DNA from: RGIG3178 sp964533965
GTDB lineage: Bacteria > Bacillota > Clostridia > Christensenellales > QAND01
Assembly: GCA_964533965.1 (NCBI GenBank)
Contig: CAZHNN010000004.1
Span: 68,036 to 132,035 of the forward strand
DNA: 64,000 bases
Direction: 5' to 3'
Part shown: positions 8,756 through 16,392 of the stretch, one piece after another
How the letters are laid out: every line of letters begins with the position of its first letter
Position numbering within the stretch: position 1 is the stretch's first letter
Translations under genes and position numbers: made by a program
The notes under the pieces: model-generated
Told to the model about the DNA's origin: nothing
The model's database searches: none
Seen by the model: the letters and a program-made list of their open reading frames with translations, nothing else

Positions 8756-9532
8756 ATGCGCGTATTTAAGGAGTTGTTTGCCTATCGGCAAATGCTTTTT
8801 TCCCTTGTGAGAAAGGATTTGCGCGGCCGGTATAAGGGCTCGGTTTTAGGGTTTCTTTGGACCTTTATAAATCCGTTGCTGCAGCTGGCGGTGTATACCG
8901 TTGTGTTTTCCTTTATCCTGCGCAATAACATCGATAAATTCTACCTATACCTATTCGTGGCGCTGGTGCCATGGATATTCTTCTCGTCTTCGCTCAATGG
9001 CGGGTCGAGCTGCATATTGGCACAAAAGGATATGGTCAAGAAGATCTACTTTCCGCGAGAAGTGCTGCCAATGGCATATGTAACCAGCTGCTTTGTGAAC
9101 ATGCTGTTCTCGTTCATCATTATCTTCGTCGTCATACTGATTTCCGGCACGCAAATCAGCCTGCTGGCGCTGTTGTTTTTGCCGATCGTGATGGCGGTGG
9201 AATACATTTTGGCATTGGGCATTGCACTTCTGGTTTCGGCGGTCACGGTGTACTTTAGGGACCTCGAGCACATCCTGGGCATCCTTACGATGGCCTGGAT
9301 GTATCTGACCCCCATCGTATACCCCATCAGTATCGTACCGCAGCGGTTGTTACCCGTCTTTATGGTCAACCCAATGACCTCCATCGTCCTGGCGTACCGC
9401 GACATCCTCTATTACGCAAAAATACCCTCGATGCAGACGCTCATACTCGCGTTCGTGCTGGGCATCGCATTCCTGATTTTGGGCTTTTTCGTATTCGGAA
9501 AGCTGAAAAAGCACTTTGTGGAGGAGATCTAG
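8756..9532 (+). CDS. wzm: ABC-2 type polysaccharide export permease (Wzm/TagG type)
   Basis: A 258-residue membrane protein with about six hydrophobic segments. The N-terminal 'LVRKDLRGRYKGSVLGFLWTFINPLLQL' region is the classic Wzm/TagG/RfbA permease signature (quoted in part: 'RYKGSVLGFLW', 'INPLLQ'). It forms the membrane channel that moves a finished lipid-linked polymer across the cytoplasmic membrane, powered by the ATPase encoded next (overlap of one base). The substrate is inferred from the cluster to be a D-rhamnose/mannose-containing glycan. Confidence 0.9.
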   Translation: MRVFKELFAYRQMLFSLVRKDLRGRYKGSVLGFLWTFINPLLQLAVYTVVFSFILRNNIDKFYLYLFVALVPWIFFSSSLNGGSSCILAQKDMVKKIYFPREVLPMAYVTSCFVNMLFSFIIIFVVILISGTQISLLALLFLPIVMAVEYILALGIALLVSAVTVYFRDLEHILGILTMAWMYLTPIVYPISIVPQRLLPVFMVNPMTSIVLAYRDILYYAKIPSMQTLILAFVLGIAFLILGFFVFGKLKKHFVEEI

Positions 9533-10680
9533 TGAACGCGATCGACGTTGTAAACGTATCCAAAAAGTTCAAGCTCTACCACGACAAAGGGCAAACGCTT
9601 AAGGAGCGTTTGTTGTTTCGCAAGCGCAGCGCGTATGAAGAACGCTGGGTGTTGAAGAACATCAGCTTTTCACTCTATAAGGGCGAAGCGGTCGGCATCG
9701 TCGGCGAAAACGGCAGCGGCAAATCCACGATGCTCAAGCTTTTAAGCCGCATCATCGTGCCCGATACCGGGGAGATCACGGTCCGTGGCCGTGTATCAAG
9801 CCTCATCGAGCTTGGCGCTGGGTTCCACCCGGACATGTCGGGGCGGGAGAATATCTATACCAACGCGGCGATCTTTGGCCTTACGAAAAAGGAGATCGAC
9901 GAACGGTTACAGGACATTATCGATTTTTCCGAGCTGCACCAGTTCATTGACAGCCCGGTGAGGACGTATTCGTCGGGCATGTACATGCGGCTCGCGTTTT
10001 CCGTCGCGATTCATGTCAGCGCCGACGTGCTTTTGATCGACGAGATTCTGGCTGTAGGCGACGCGGCGTTCCAACAGAAGTGCTTTGAGCGGCTGGAGGA
10101 CATCAAGCGAAAAGGCACCACCATCATCATCGTTTCGCACTCCCTGGGGCAGATCGAGCGTATCTGTGACAGGTCCATCTGGCTTTTGGACGGAAAGATT
10201 GAAGCGGAAGGAAAACCTTCGGAAGTGCATTCGCAGTACATGGGCTATATGGCCAAGAAGATAGCGATTAGCGAAGCGCACAACAAGCGCTCGGACTTAG
10301 GCTGCATTCTGGGGGTTTGCTTGAAATACAACGGAGAGCCCAGAAAGACTTTTCGTTTTGGCGAAGAAGTGCAGGTCTGCATCGAACTGCAAATGGTCGC
10401 TGATGTCCCAAGCCTCATCGAGGTGTACGTGCAGAATACCCAGGGCATTCTTTTAGCCGCCAAGGGCGCCGAAGTCCCCTTTGGTACAAAAGAAGCGGTG
10501 CTGACGCTGCAGGGGATCCCGTTCATGCAGGGGGACTACGGCGTAAACGTACTGATGCATACCAAAGAGCGCGTGCCCATCGACAGGCGCGAAGGCGCCG
10601 CGACCATCTCCGTAACTTGGCCGGCGAACAATGAACCCGGCGCCGTTTATATAACTTCCAAATGGGAATTCAGGCAATAA
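9532..10680 (+). CDS. wzt: Polysaccharide ABC exporter ATPase with C-terminal carbohydrate-binding domain (Wzt)
   Basis: A 382-residue protein. Residues 1-240 are an ABC ATPase: Walker A 'GENGSGKST', the Wzt-family 'IELGAGFHPDMSGRENIY' stretch, signature 'YSSGMYMRLAF', Walker B 'VLLIDEILAVGD' and switch His in 'IIVSHSL'. Residues about 250-382 match a Wzt_C beta-sandwich, which in known Wzt proteins recognises the modified non-reducing end of the chain. A GTG start at 9532 overlaps the wzm stop (TAGTG) behind GAGGAG. Presence of Wzt_C implies a chain-terminating modification, yet no kinase or methyltransferase gene is seen in the operon. Confidence 0.92.
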   Translation: MNAIDVVNVSKKFKLYHDKGQTLKERLLFRKRSAYEERWVLKNISFSLYKGEAVGIVGENGSGKSTMLKLLSRIIVPDTGEITVRGRVSSLIELGAGFHPDMSGRENIYTNAAIFGLTKKEIDERLQDIIDFSELHQFIDSPVRTYSSGMYMRLAFSVAIHVSADVLLIDEILAVGDAAFQQKCFERLEDIKRKGTTIIIVSHSLGQIERICDRSIWLLDGKIEAEGKPSEVHSQYMGYMAKKIAISEAHNKRSDLGCILGVCLKYNGEPRKTFRFGEEVQVCIELQMVADVPSLIEVYVQNTQGILLAAKGAEVPFGTKEAVLTLQGIPFMQGDYGVNVLMHTKERVPIDRREGAATISVTWPANNEPGAVYITSKWEFRQ

Positions 10681-10691
10681 GAGGGAGAACC

Positions 10692-11174
10692 ATGCAACAA
10701 GAAACCATTGACATCCAGCGCATCATGGCTGAGATAAGACAGGAAATCGATCGCCGTGGGCTGCGCAATACCGTTCTGCCGTTTGAAAACGTCCATGCCA
10801 CACCGTTTGAAACCGTAACGGATTACGATCCGGTGCGCTTTTCGCAGCTGGTTTCGGAAATGGACCGTTTGAAACAGATATACGCATACCGCCAACTGCA
10901 ATCGCGCCGCAACATACTGGGCAAATTCATCCTGTTCTTCAAAAAGATCATCCGCAAGATGTCGAAGTTCTACATCGAGCCCATTGTGCAGGACCAGAAC
11001 AATTTCAACGCCAACGTGGTGCAGGGAATGCAGTCCATTCGCGCTTACATGAAGCGCCCGGTGGAAGACCAGGCTGCGGTATGGCAGGCGGTTCGGGAAC
11101 TTCGGGCGGAAAACATCGAGTTGAAATCCCGTATCGCTCAGCTTGAAGCGCAAAAAAGCCGCGTGGAGGGCTGA
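10692..11174 (+). CDS. Coiled-coil protein of the polysaccharide operon, function unknown
   Basis: A 160-residue soluble protein with no enzymatic motif. Residues 4-18 ('IDIQRIMAEIRQEI') resemble the short N-terminal segment I recall on some methyltransferases and glycosyltransferases of surface-glycan loci; the middle is basic and amphipathic ('FILFFKKIIRKMSKF'), suggesting membrane-surface contact; residues about 125-157 form a predicted coiled coil ('AVRELRAENIELKSRIAQLE'). GGGAGAAC precedes the ATG. It sits between wzt and four glycosyltransferases and ends 3 bases before the next start. Inference only: it could scaffold the transferases or act in chain-length control, as the coiled coil of WbdD does in E. 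coli O9a. Confidence 0.7.
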   Translation: MQQETIDIQRIMAEIRQEIDRRGLRNTVLPFENVHATPFETVTDYDPVRFSQLVSEMDRLKQIYAYRQLQSRRNILGKFILFFKKIIRKMSKFYIEPIVQDQNNFNANVVQGMQSIRAYMKRPVEDQAAVWQAVRELRAENIELKSRIAQLEAQKSRVEG

Positions 11175-11177
11175 CCT

Positions 11178-12254
11178 ATGCGCATCATTCAGGTAACGCC
11201 GACATTCTCCCTGGGCGACGGGGTGGGCAACCATACATATGCGCTGATGCATGTGATAGAAAGCATGGGCTATGACACCTCGATATACGCGATCCACATC
11301 GCCAAAAATGTACCAAAACACCTTTGCGGCAATGTGGAAAAGCTGCCGAAGCTCATGCGGGACGATGTGCTCATCTACCATCAGGCCATCGGAACGAAAT
11401 TTGCCGACCATGTTGCCAAGCTGCCATGCCGCAAGATCATGGTCTACCACAACACGACGCCGCCGTATTTTTTTGAGGGATATTCCGGCGATATGATCCG
11501 CCAGACCTCAATGGGGCTTGACAATGCCCGCATGCTCATTCAGCACGTGGATGCCGTCTGGGCGGATTCGGAATTCAACAAACAGGATATTCTGGATATG
11601 GGATATCACGGCGAAGTAACGGTGCTGCCGATCCTGATCCCGTTTGAGGATTACAAGAAAAAGCCCGACGAGGCTGTTTTGGCAAAGCTTTCGGACGACT
11701 TGCAGAACATCCTATTCGTCGGCCGCATCGTACCCAACAAGAAGCAGGAGGATATCCTAGCTGCATTTGCCTATTACCAGAAGAACATCAACGCGAATTC
11801 CCGCCTGACGCTCGTGGGGAACTACGCGCACGACGACCCCTATGCGGCGCGATTGAGGGCTTATATTCAGGAGCTTGGCCTGATCGACGCCACCATTACA
11901 GGCCATGTGAGCTTCGAGCAGATCCTTGCGTATTACAAGACGGCAGACCTGTTCTTGTGCATGAGCGAGCACGAGGGATTCTGCATACCGCTGCTGGAAG
12001 CGATGAGCTTTGATTTGCCGGTTCTGGCCTACGATTCCACTGCGATCAAGGGAACGCTCAACGGCAGCGGCGTGCTGTTGCCGCAGAAGGATCCCGTGTT
12101 TACGGCGCTTTTGATGCAGCGCGTATTGAACGACACAACACTAAGAGAGCAAATCCTGGAGGGCCAGCGCAAGAGGCTTGCCGATTTTGCCTATGACACG
12201 GTGGCGGAGCAGCACCGCATCGCCCTCAAGGAGTTTTTGGAGACGAAGAAATGA
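11178..12254 (+). CDS. GT4 family glycosyltransferase (1 of 4)
   Basis: A 358-residue GT-B fold retaining glycosyltransferase. The N-terminal Gly-rich loop ('FSLGDGVGNHTY'), 'NILFVGRIVPNKKQED' opening the donor-binding domain, and the EX7E motif 'EHEGFCIPLLEAM' near residue 270 are intact. Presumably adds mannose or D-rhamnose from the GDP-sugars made by the upstream enzymes; linkage and acceptor are unknown. Soluble or peripherally membrane-bound. The ATG overlaps nothing upstream but the stop overlaps the next start by 4 bases. Confidence 0.88.
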   Translation: MRIIQVTPTFSLGDGVGNHTYALMHVIESMGYDTSIYAIHIAKNVPKHLCGNVEKLPKLMRDDVLIYHQAIGTKFADHVAKLPCRKIMVYHNTTPPYFFEGYSGDMIRQTSMGLDNARMLIQHVDAVWADSEFNKQDILDMGYHGEVTVLPILIPFEDYKKKPDEAVLAKLSDDLQNILFVGRIVPNKKQEDILAAFAYYQKNINANSRLTLVGNYAHDDPYAARLRAYIQELGLIDATITGHVSFEQILAYYKTADLFLCMSEHEGFCIPLLEAMSFDLPVLAYDSTAIKGTLNGSGVLLPQKDPVFTALLMQRVLNDTTLREQILEGQRKRLADFAYDTVAEQHRIALKEFLETKK

Positions 12255-13435
12255 AGCGCATTGCATTGATCAACCAGCGATACGGCGAGGACGTGGTAGG
12301 CGGTTCGGAAGCGTATACACGCTCCATCGCCGAACGGCTGTGCAATGACTTCGAGGTGGAGGTTTTGACCACCTGCGCGTTGGATTATATGACGTGGGAC
12401 AACCACTACCCGGAGGGTGCCGAAACGCTAAACGGCGTCACGATCCGGCGGTTTCCGGTGGACAGGCCCCGGGAGGTGGAAAAATTCTCGCGCCTGTGTA
12501 AGATCCTGCAGCATCCGGACACCGTTTCAGAAGCACAACAGCGCAATTGGGTGGACGAACAGGGGCCGTATTGTCCCAAACTCATCCAATACCTCAGAGA
12601 CCACCGCAACGATTACGACGTGTTCATCTTCGTGACATACTTGTACTATTTGACGTATTACGGCATCAAGGAAGTGGCGGACAAGGCCGTTTTGATCCCC
12701 ACCGCCCACGACGAGCCGCCGATACACATGAGCACCTACAGGGATGTGTTCTTGCTGCCCCGCGCGCTGGTGTTTCTCACCGAAGAGGAGCAGTCTTTTG
12801 TGCACAAGACCTTCCGCAACGAGAATATCCCGTACGACATACTTGGCGCGGGGGTGTCTGTCCCGTCGTTGGATACGGTAAGCGACAGGGCCAAAGCGCT
12901 TGAAAGCGATGAGATGATCGTCTATGTTGGCCGCATCGAGCCGATGGCAAAAGGCTGCCAGGCGCTGTTCGATTATTTCACGCATTACAAGAAAACACAC
13001 GGCGGCAACCTAAAATTGGTGCTGATGGGCAAGGCGCACATGGAGATCCCGGACAGGCCCGACATAATTCCGCTGGGATTTGTCAGCGAAGAGGACAAGT
13101 TCTTCATCGTAGAAAGGGCAAAAGCGCTCATATTGCCGTCGCCCTACGAGAGCCTGTCCATCGCGGTACTCGAAGCGTTTTCAATGGAAACGCCGGTCAT
13201 CGTCAACGGTCGGTGCGAAGTGCTGAAGGCGCATTGCATCAAGAGCAATGCAGGCCTTTTCTATACGCATTATTTTGAATTCGAGGGCTGCCTTTCCTAT
13301 CTGTTGAAAAATGAACCCGTGCGCCTGGCGATGGGCAAAAACGGCAAGGCGTATGTCGATCAGAACTATACCTGGGAGAGCATCATGAGCCGCCTGAAGA
13401 AGCTTTTGGAAAAGGTATCGGGGGATGGCCAATGA
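12251..13435 (+). CDS. GT4 family glycosyltransferase (2 of 4)
   Basis: A 394-residue GT-B glycosyltransferase. N-terminal 'GGSEAYTRSIAERL' acceptor-domain motif, donor-domain entry 'MIVYVGRIEPMAKG', and EX7E in 'SPYESLSIAVLEAF' are visible. The N-terminal domain carries a long insert (about residues 60-110) relative to the other three transferases. ATGA overlap with both neighbours indicates tight co-translation. The donor is likely GDP-mannose or GDP-D-rhamnose by context. Confidence 0.87.
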   Translation: MKRIALINQRYGEDVVGGSEAYTRSIAERLCNDFEVEVLTTCALDYMTWDNHYPEGAETLNGVTIRRFPVDRPREVEKFSRLCKILQHPDTVSEAQQRNWVDEQGPYCPKLIQYLRDHRNDYDVFIFVTYLYYLTYYGIKEVADKAVLIPTAHDEPPIHMSTYRDVFLLPRALVFLTEEEQSFVHKTFRNENIPYDILGAGVSVPSLDTVSDRAKALESDEMIVYVGRIEPMAKGCQALFDYFTHYKKTHGGNLKLVLMGKAHMEIPDRPDIIPLGFVSEEDKFFIVERAKALILPSPYESLSIAVLEAFSMETPVIVNGRCEVLKAHCIKSNAGLFYTHYFEFEGCLSYLLKNEPVRLAMGKNGKAYVDQNYTWESIMSRLKKLLEKVSGDGQ

Positions 13436-14607
13436 AACCGGTACATGTTGACTTCGATGCGCAGCTCTTGTTGGAGCCGCAAAAGACGGGCATAGGGCTG
13501 ATGGCCTACAACACGCTGTACGCGCTGGCGGATACGGATATAAAAGGTTCGCTCAACGTATTCACCATGCGAAAAAAGCGAGGATATGAACGCCAGTGGG
13601 CGGAGATACAAACGCTCTGCGACCGCGGACTTAACCTGCGCAAGTGCTCCTGGTTTCACGATGTGATCTACAAGATGCTGTGGAATTTTATCCCGATTCC
13701 GTACAGCCTTTTTTTTGGCGCGCACGCCGATATAACACATTTTTTCAACTACTACATTCCACCGGGCGTCAAGGGCAAACGCGTTACGACGGTATGTGAC
13801 ATGGTCTGCGAGGCGTATCCCGAAACCATGAATGTAAAAACGCGCGCCATGCTGCGACTAAGCCTGAAAAAATCGGTCAAACGGGCGCACCGCATCGTCA
13901 CGATCTCCGAGTTCAGCAAAAAGGAAATCGTCCGCTATCTGGGCGTACCGGAAGAGAAGATCGCCGTCGTACCTTGCGGTGTGGATCTGCAGGCCTTTCA
14001 TCCCGGCATTTCGGAACAAGAGCGGCAGCGCGTGAAAGACACGTATGGCTTAGGCGGGCGGTATTTCCTCTATCTGGGAACTCTCGAGCCGCGCAAGAAC
14101 ATCGTTCGGCTGATCCAAGCGTATGCGCTCCTGCGCGAAACATGCGCCGATGCGCCGCTTTTGTGCATCGCCGGTCGCAAAGGCTGGCAGTTCGATGAGA
14201 TCTTTGAAACGGTAAAAAAGCACCGTTTGGAGGACCGCGTCATCTTCACTGGCTATATTCCCGCGCAGGACGCACCGCCACTTATTTCCGGTGCGATCGC
14301 GTTTGTGTTCCCCTCGCTATACGAAGGGTTTGGCCTGCCGCCGCTTGAGGCGATGGCCTGCGGCACGCCTGTGATCGTATCCTCCGCAGCGTCCCTGCCG
14401 GAGGTGGTGGGCGATGCCGGGATGCAGGTGGATCCGCTGGATATCAAACAAATCGCGAGTGCCATGGAGCGCCTGAACAATGACCAGGCGCTGTGCCAAC
14501 AGTTTTCCAGCATGGGGCAACAGCGCGCTGCGACATTTACATGGGACAGGGCGGCAAAGGAGCTTTTGGCTGTCTATCAACAGATCATCCAGGAGAACGG
14601 TGAATGA
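13432..14607 (+). CDS. GT4 family glycosyltransferase (3 of 4), mannosyl/rhamnosyltransferase-like
   Basis: A 391-residue GT4 enzyme with the N-terminal 'KTGIGLMAYN' loop, 'TISEFSKKEI' linker motif, 'FLYLGTLEPRKN' donor-domain entry and EX7E 'YEGFGLPPLEAM'. The 'TISEFSK' to 'LEPRKN' arrangement is common in mannosyl- and rhamnosyltransferases of ABC-transporter-dependent O-antigen loci. The ATG overlaps the previous stop by 4 bases, and the stop overlaps the next start. Specific linkage cannot be assigned. Confidence 0.88.
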   Translation: MKPVHVDFDAQLLLEPQKTGIGLMAYNTLYALADTDIKGSLNVFTMRKKRGYERQWAEIQTLCDRGLNLRKCSWFHDVIYKMLWNFIPIPYSLFFGAHADITHFFNYYIPPGVKGKRVTTVCDMVCEAYPETMNVKTRAMLRLSLKKSVKRAHRIVTISEFSKKEIVRYLGVPEEKIAVVPCGVDLQAFHPGISEQERQRVKDTYGLGGRYFLYLGTLEPRKNIVRLIQAYALLRETCADAPLLCIAGRKGWQFDEIFETVKKHRLEDRVIFTGYIPAQDAPPLISGAIAFVFPSLYEGFGLPPLEAMACGTPVIVSSAASLPEVVGDAGMQVDPLDIKQIASAMERLNNDQALCQQFSSMGQQRAATFTWDRAAKELLAVYQQIIQENGE

Positions 14608-15737
14608 AGAGGCTTCGCATCCTTCAGGTAAATAAACTATATGCCCCTGTGATTGGCGGCGTGGAGCAGGTTGTGCAGAACCTCAGCGAAGGATTGCGCG
14701 ACAAAGCGGACGTTCGCGTTCTGGTTTGCAATCAGAAGGGCAAAACGGTTGTGGATGTCATCAATGGTGTTGAGGTGGTACGCGCCGCAAGCCCAGGCAA
14801 GCTTTTCTCGATGCCGCTGTCGCTGAGCTTTTTCAGGCAGTTTCGAAAACTATCCCGCGAGGCCGACATCGTTCAGTTCCACATGCCGTTTCCTTTGGGC
14901 GATCTCGCGCAGATGCTCACAAAATACCGTGGCAAGGTCGCGGTTTACTGGCACAGCGACGTCGTCCGTCAAAAGCGCCTGATGAAGGTTTACAAGCCGC
15001 TGATGCACGCGTTTTTGAGGCGGGCGGACGTCATCATAGCGGCGACCGAAGGCCATTTCGAAGGTTCGGAACATCTGACGCCGTACCGGGACAAATGCAT
15101 CGTCGTTCCCTACGGCATCGATGCGGACGAATATACGAAAAACGCAAATCCGGACCGCATACTGCCAGAGGCCAAACAAGGGTTGGCGGACGTGCTGTTC
15201 GTGGGCCGGCTTGTCTATTACAAGGGGCTGGACGTACTGCTGCGCGCAGTAGCCCAGGTGCAAAATGTGCAACTGACCATTGTGGGCGACGGCCCTCTTT
15301 TCGAAGAGCTCACCGGGCTTGCGAGAAAATTGGGCATAGAGGACCGTGTTTTTTTCTTAGGACAGCGTCATGATGCCGACGTTAAGGCGTGCATGCGGGA
15401 TTGCGATATGTTTGTGCTGCCATCCATCCACAACAGTGAAGCGTTCGGACTGGTGCAGCTGCAGGCAATGTGCTATGCAAAGCCCGTTATCAATACGAAT
15501 CTCCCCACCGGCGTGCCGTATGTCAGCGTACACGAGCAACAAGGGTTGACAGTTCCCCCAAACGATCCCGATGCATTGGCGAACGCGATCAAAAGGCTTA
15601 GCTGTGATTTGGACTACGCAAGGCGACTGGGGCAAAGCGGCGCGCAGCACGTACGGGATTGCTTTTGTATGGAAAAGATGGTCGAAGGGGTCTATAAAGA
15701 GTATCTGAAACTGATGGGGTCAAGCGAAGAAGCGTAA
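14604..15737 (+). CDS. GT4 family glycosyltransferase (4 of 4) with altered EX7E motif
   Basis: A 377-residue GT4 enzyme similar in layout to the WbpZ/WbdC group: 'PVIGGVEQVVQNLSEGL' N-terminal loop (given in part), 'DVLFVGRLVYYKGLDVL' donor-domain entry and 'NSEAFGLVQLQAM' near residue 280. In the usual EX7E motif the second glutamate follows seven residues after the first; here it is glutamine (codon CAG in 15451-15470). That position contacts the donor ribose/sugar in GT4 enzymes, so activity may be altered, though the rest of the protein looks intact. Last gene of the 11-gene operon, followed directly by a terminator. Confidence 0.86.
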   Translation: MKRLRILQVNKLYAPVIGGVEQVVQNLSEGLRDKADVRVLVCNQKGKTVVDVINGVEVVRAASPGKLFSMPLSLSFFRQFRKLSREADIVQFHMPFPLGDLAQMLTKYRGKVAVYWHSDVVRQKRLMKVYKPLMHAFLRRADVIIAATEGHFEGSEHLTPYRDKCIVVPYGIDADEYTKNANPDRILPEAKQGLADVLFVGRLVYYKGLDVLLRAVAQVQNVQLTIVGDGPLFEELTGLARKLGIEDRVFFLGQRHDADVKACMRDCDMFVLPSIHNSEAFGLVQLQAMCYAKPVINTNLPTGVPYVSVHEQQGLTVPPNDPDALANAIKRLSCDLDYARRLGQSGAQHVRDCFCMEKMVEGVYKEYLKLMGSSEEA

Positions 15738-15743
15738 ACAAAA

Positions 15744-15770
15744 AGCCCGCGGTTCACCCCACCGCGGGCT
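15744..15770 (+). terminator. Terminator of the polysaccharide operon
   Basis: A perfect 9-bp GC-rich stem (15744-15752 with 15762-15770) with a 9-nt loop begins 6 bases after the last stop. The T tract is short, so efficiency is uncertain. It also lies downstream of the convergent dtxR-type gene. Confidence 0.75.
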
Positions 15771-15791
15771 TGTATGTTCCCTATGGTTCCA

Positions 15792-16166
15792 TCATCCCTT
15801 GACTGCGTTTTCCTTGATCCAGTTTTTGATGCGCAAAAAAGTCATTTCGCTTATGATGTGCTCGATACGGCAAGCGTCCTGGTCCGCAATTTCTTCGGAC
15901 ACATGCAGCGCTTGCACGAGGTATTGCATGATATAGCAATGCCGTTCGAAGATGGCGTCCGCGAGGTGCCTGCCCTGCGGTGTAAGCACAATGTTGCCGT
16001 CGGGCTCGATCTCGATGTGCCCTTTGTTCTTGAGTATGGCCATTGCACGGCTGATGCTGGGCTTGGAATATCCAAGCTCGTTGGCTATGTCCACGGAACG
16101 CACAAATCCCGTCTTCTTGGATAGAAGTAATATCGTTTCCAGATAGTTTTCTCCGGATTCCAGCAA
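15792..16166 (-). CDS. DtxR/MntR-family metal-dependent regulator
   Basis: A 124-residue protein with the DtxR N-terminal winged helix ('NYLETILLLS', 'VRSVDIANELGYSKPSISRAM') and metal-binding/dimerisation region ('DAIFERHCYIM', 'DQDACRIEHIISE'). It lacks the C-terminal SH3-like domain, as in MntR-size members. Such proteins bind Mn2+ or Fe2+ and repress metal-uptake genes. TTG 16166 is the chosen start: a GGGGGGAG site lies 6 bases upstream and the protein then begins at the conserved 'SGENYLE'. It is divergent from a P-type ATPase and its promoter carries a palindrome, so autoregulation and control of the ATPase are plausible. Confidence 0.88.
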   Translation of the reverse strand: MLESGENYLETILLLSKKTGFVRSVDIANELGYSKPSISRAMAILKNKGHIEIEPDGNIVLTPQGRHLADAIFERHCYIMQYLVQALHVSEEIADQDACRIEHIISEMTFLRIKNWIKENAVKG

Positions 16167-16209
16167 AGCAAGCTCCCCCCGTAAACGCTTGAGAGTATGT
16201 AAGGTGTAT

Positions 16210-16267
16210 CATCGCAAACGATGTATTCAGCCATACTATTGTACCACACCGTTAAAACGCTTTGCAA
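16210..16267 (-). promoter_or_regulatory. Promoter and putative operator of the DtxR-type gene
   Basis: On the minus strand TTGCAA (16262-16267) and TACAAT (16238-16243) are 18 bases apart. A CATCG-N4-CGATG palindrome (16210-16223) lies just downstream of the -10 box, a position suited to autorepression. The operator role is inferred. Confidence 0.55.
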
Positions 16268-16392
16268 TTTAGGGGACAAAACAAAAGAAACCCGTGGACT
16301 TTCAGCCATGCTGTGGCCTTCACACAAAACAGGTGCATTTTAAAGAGCCCTCTGTTATCATTGACAAAGAAATATCGATTGGGAGAGTTGTT

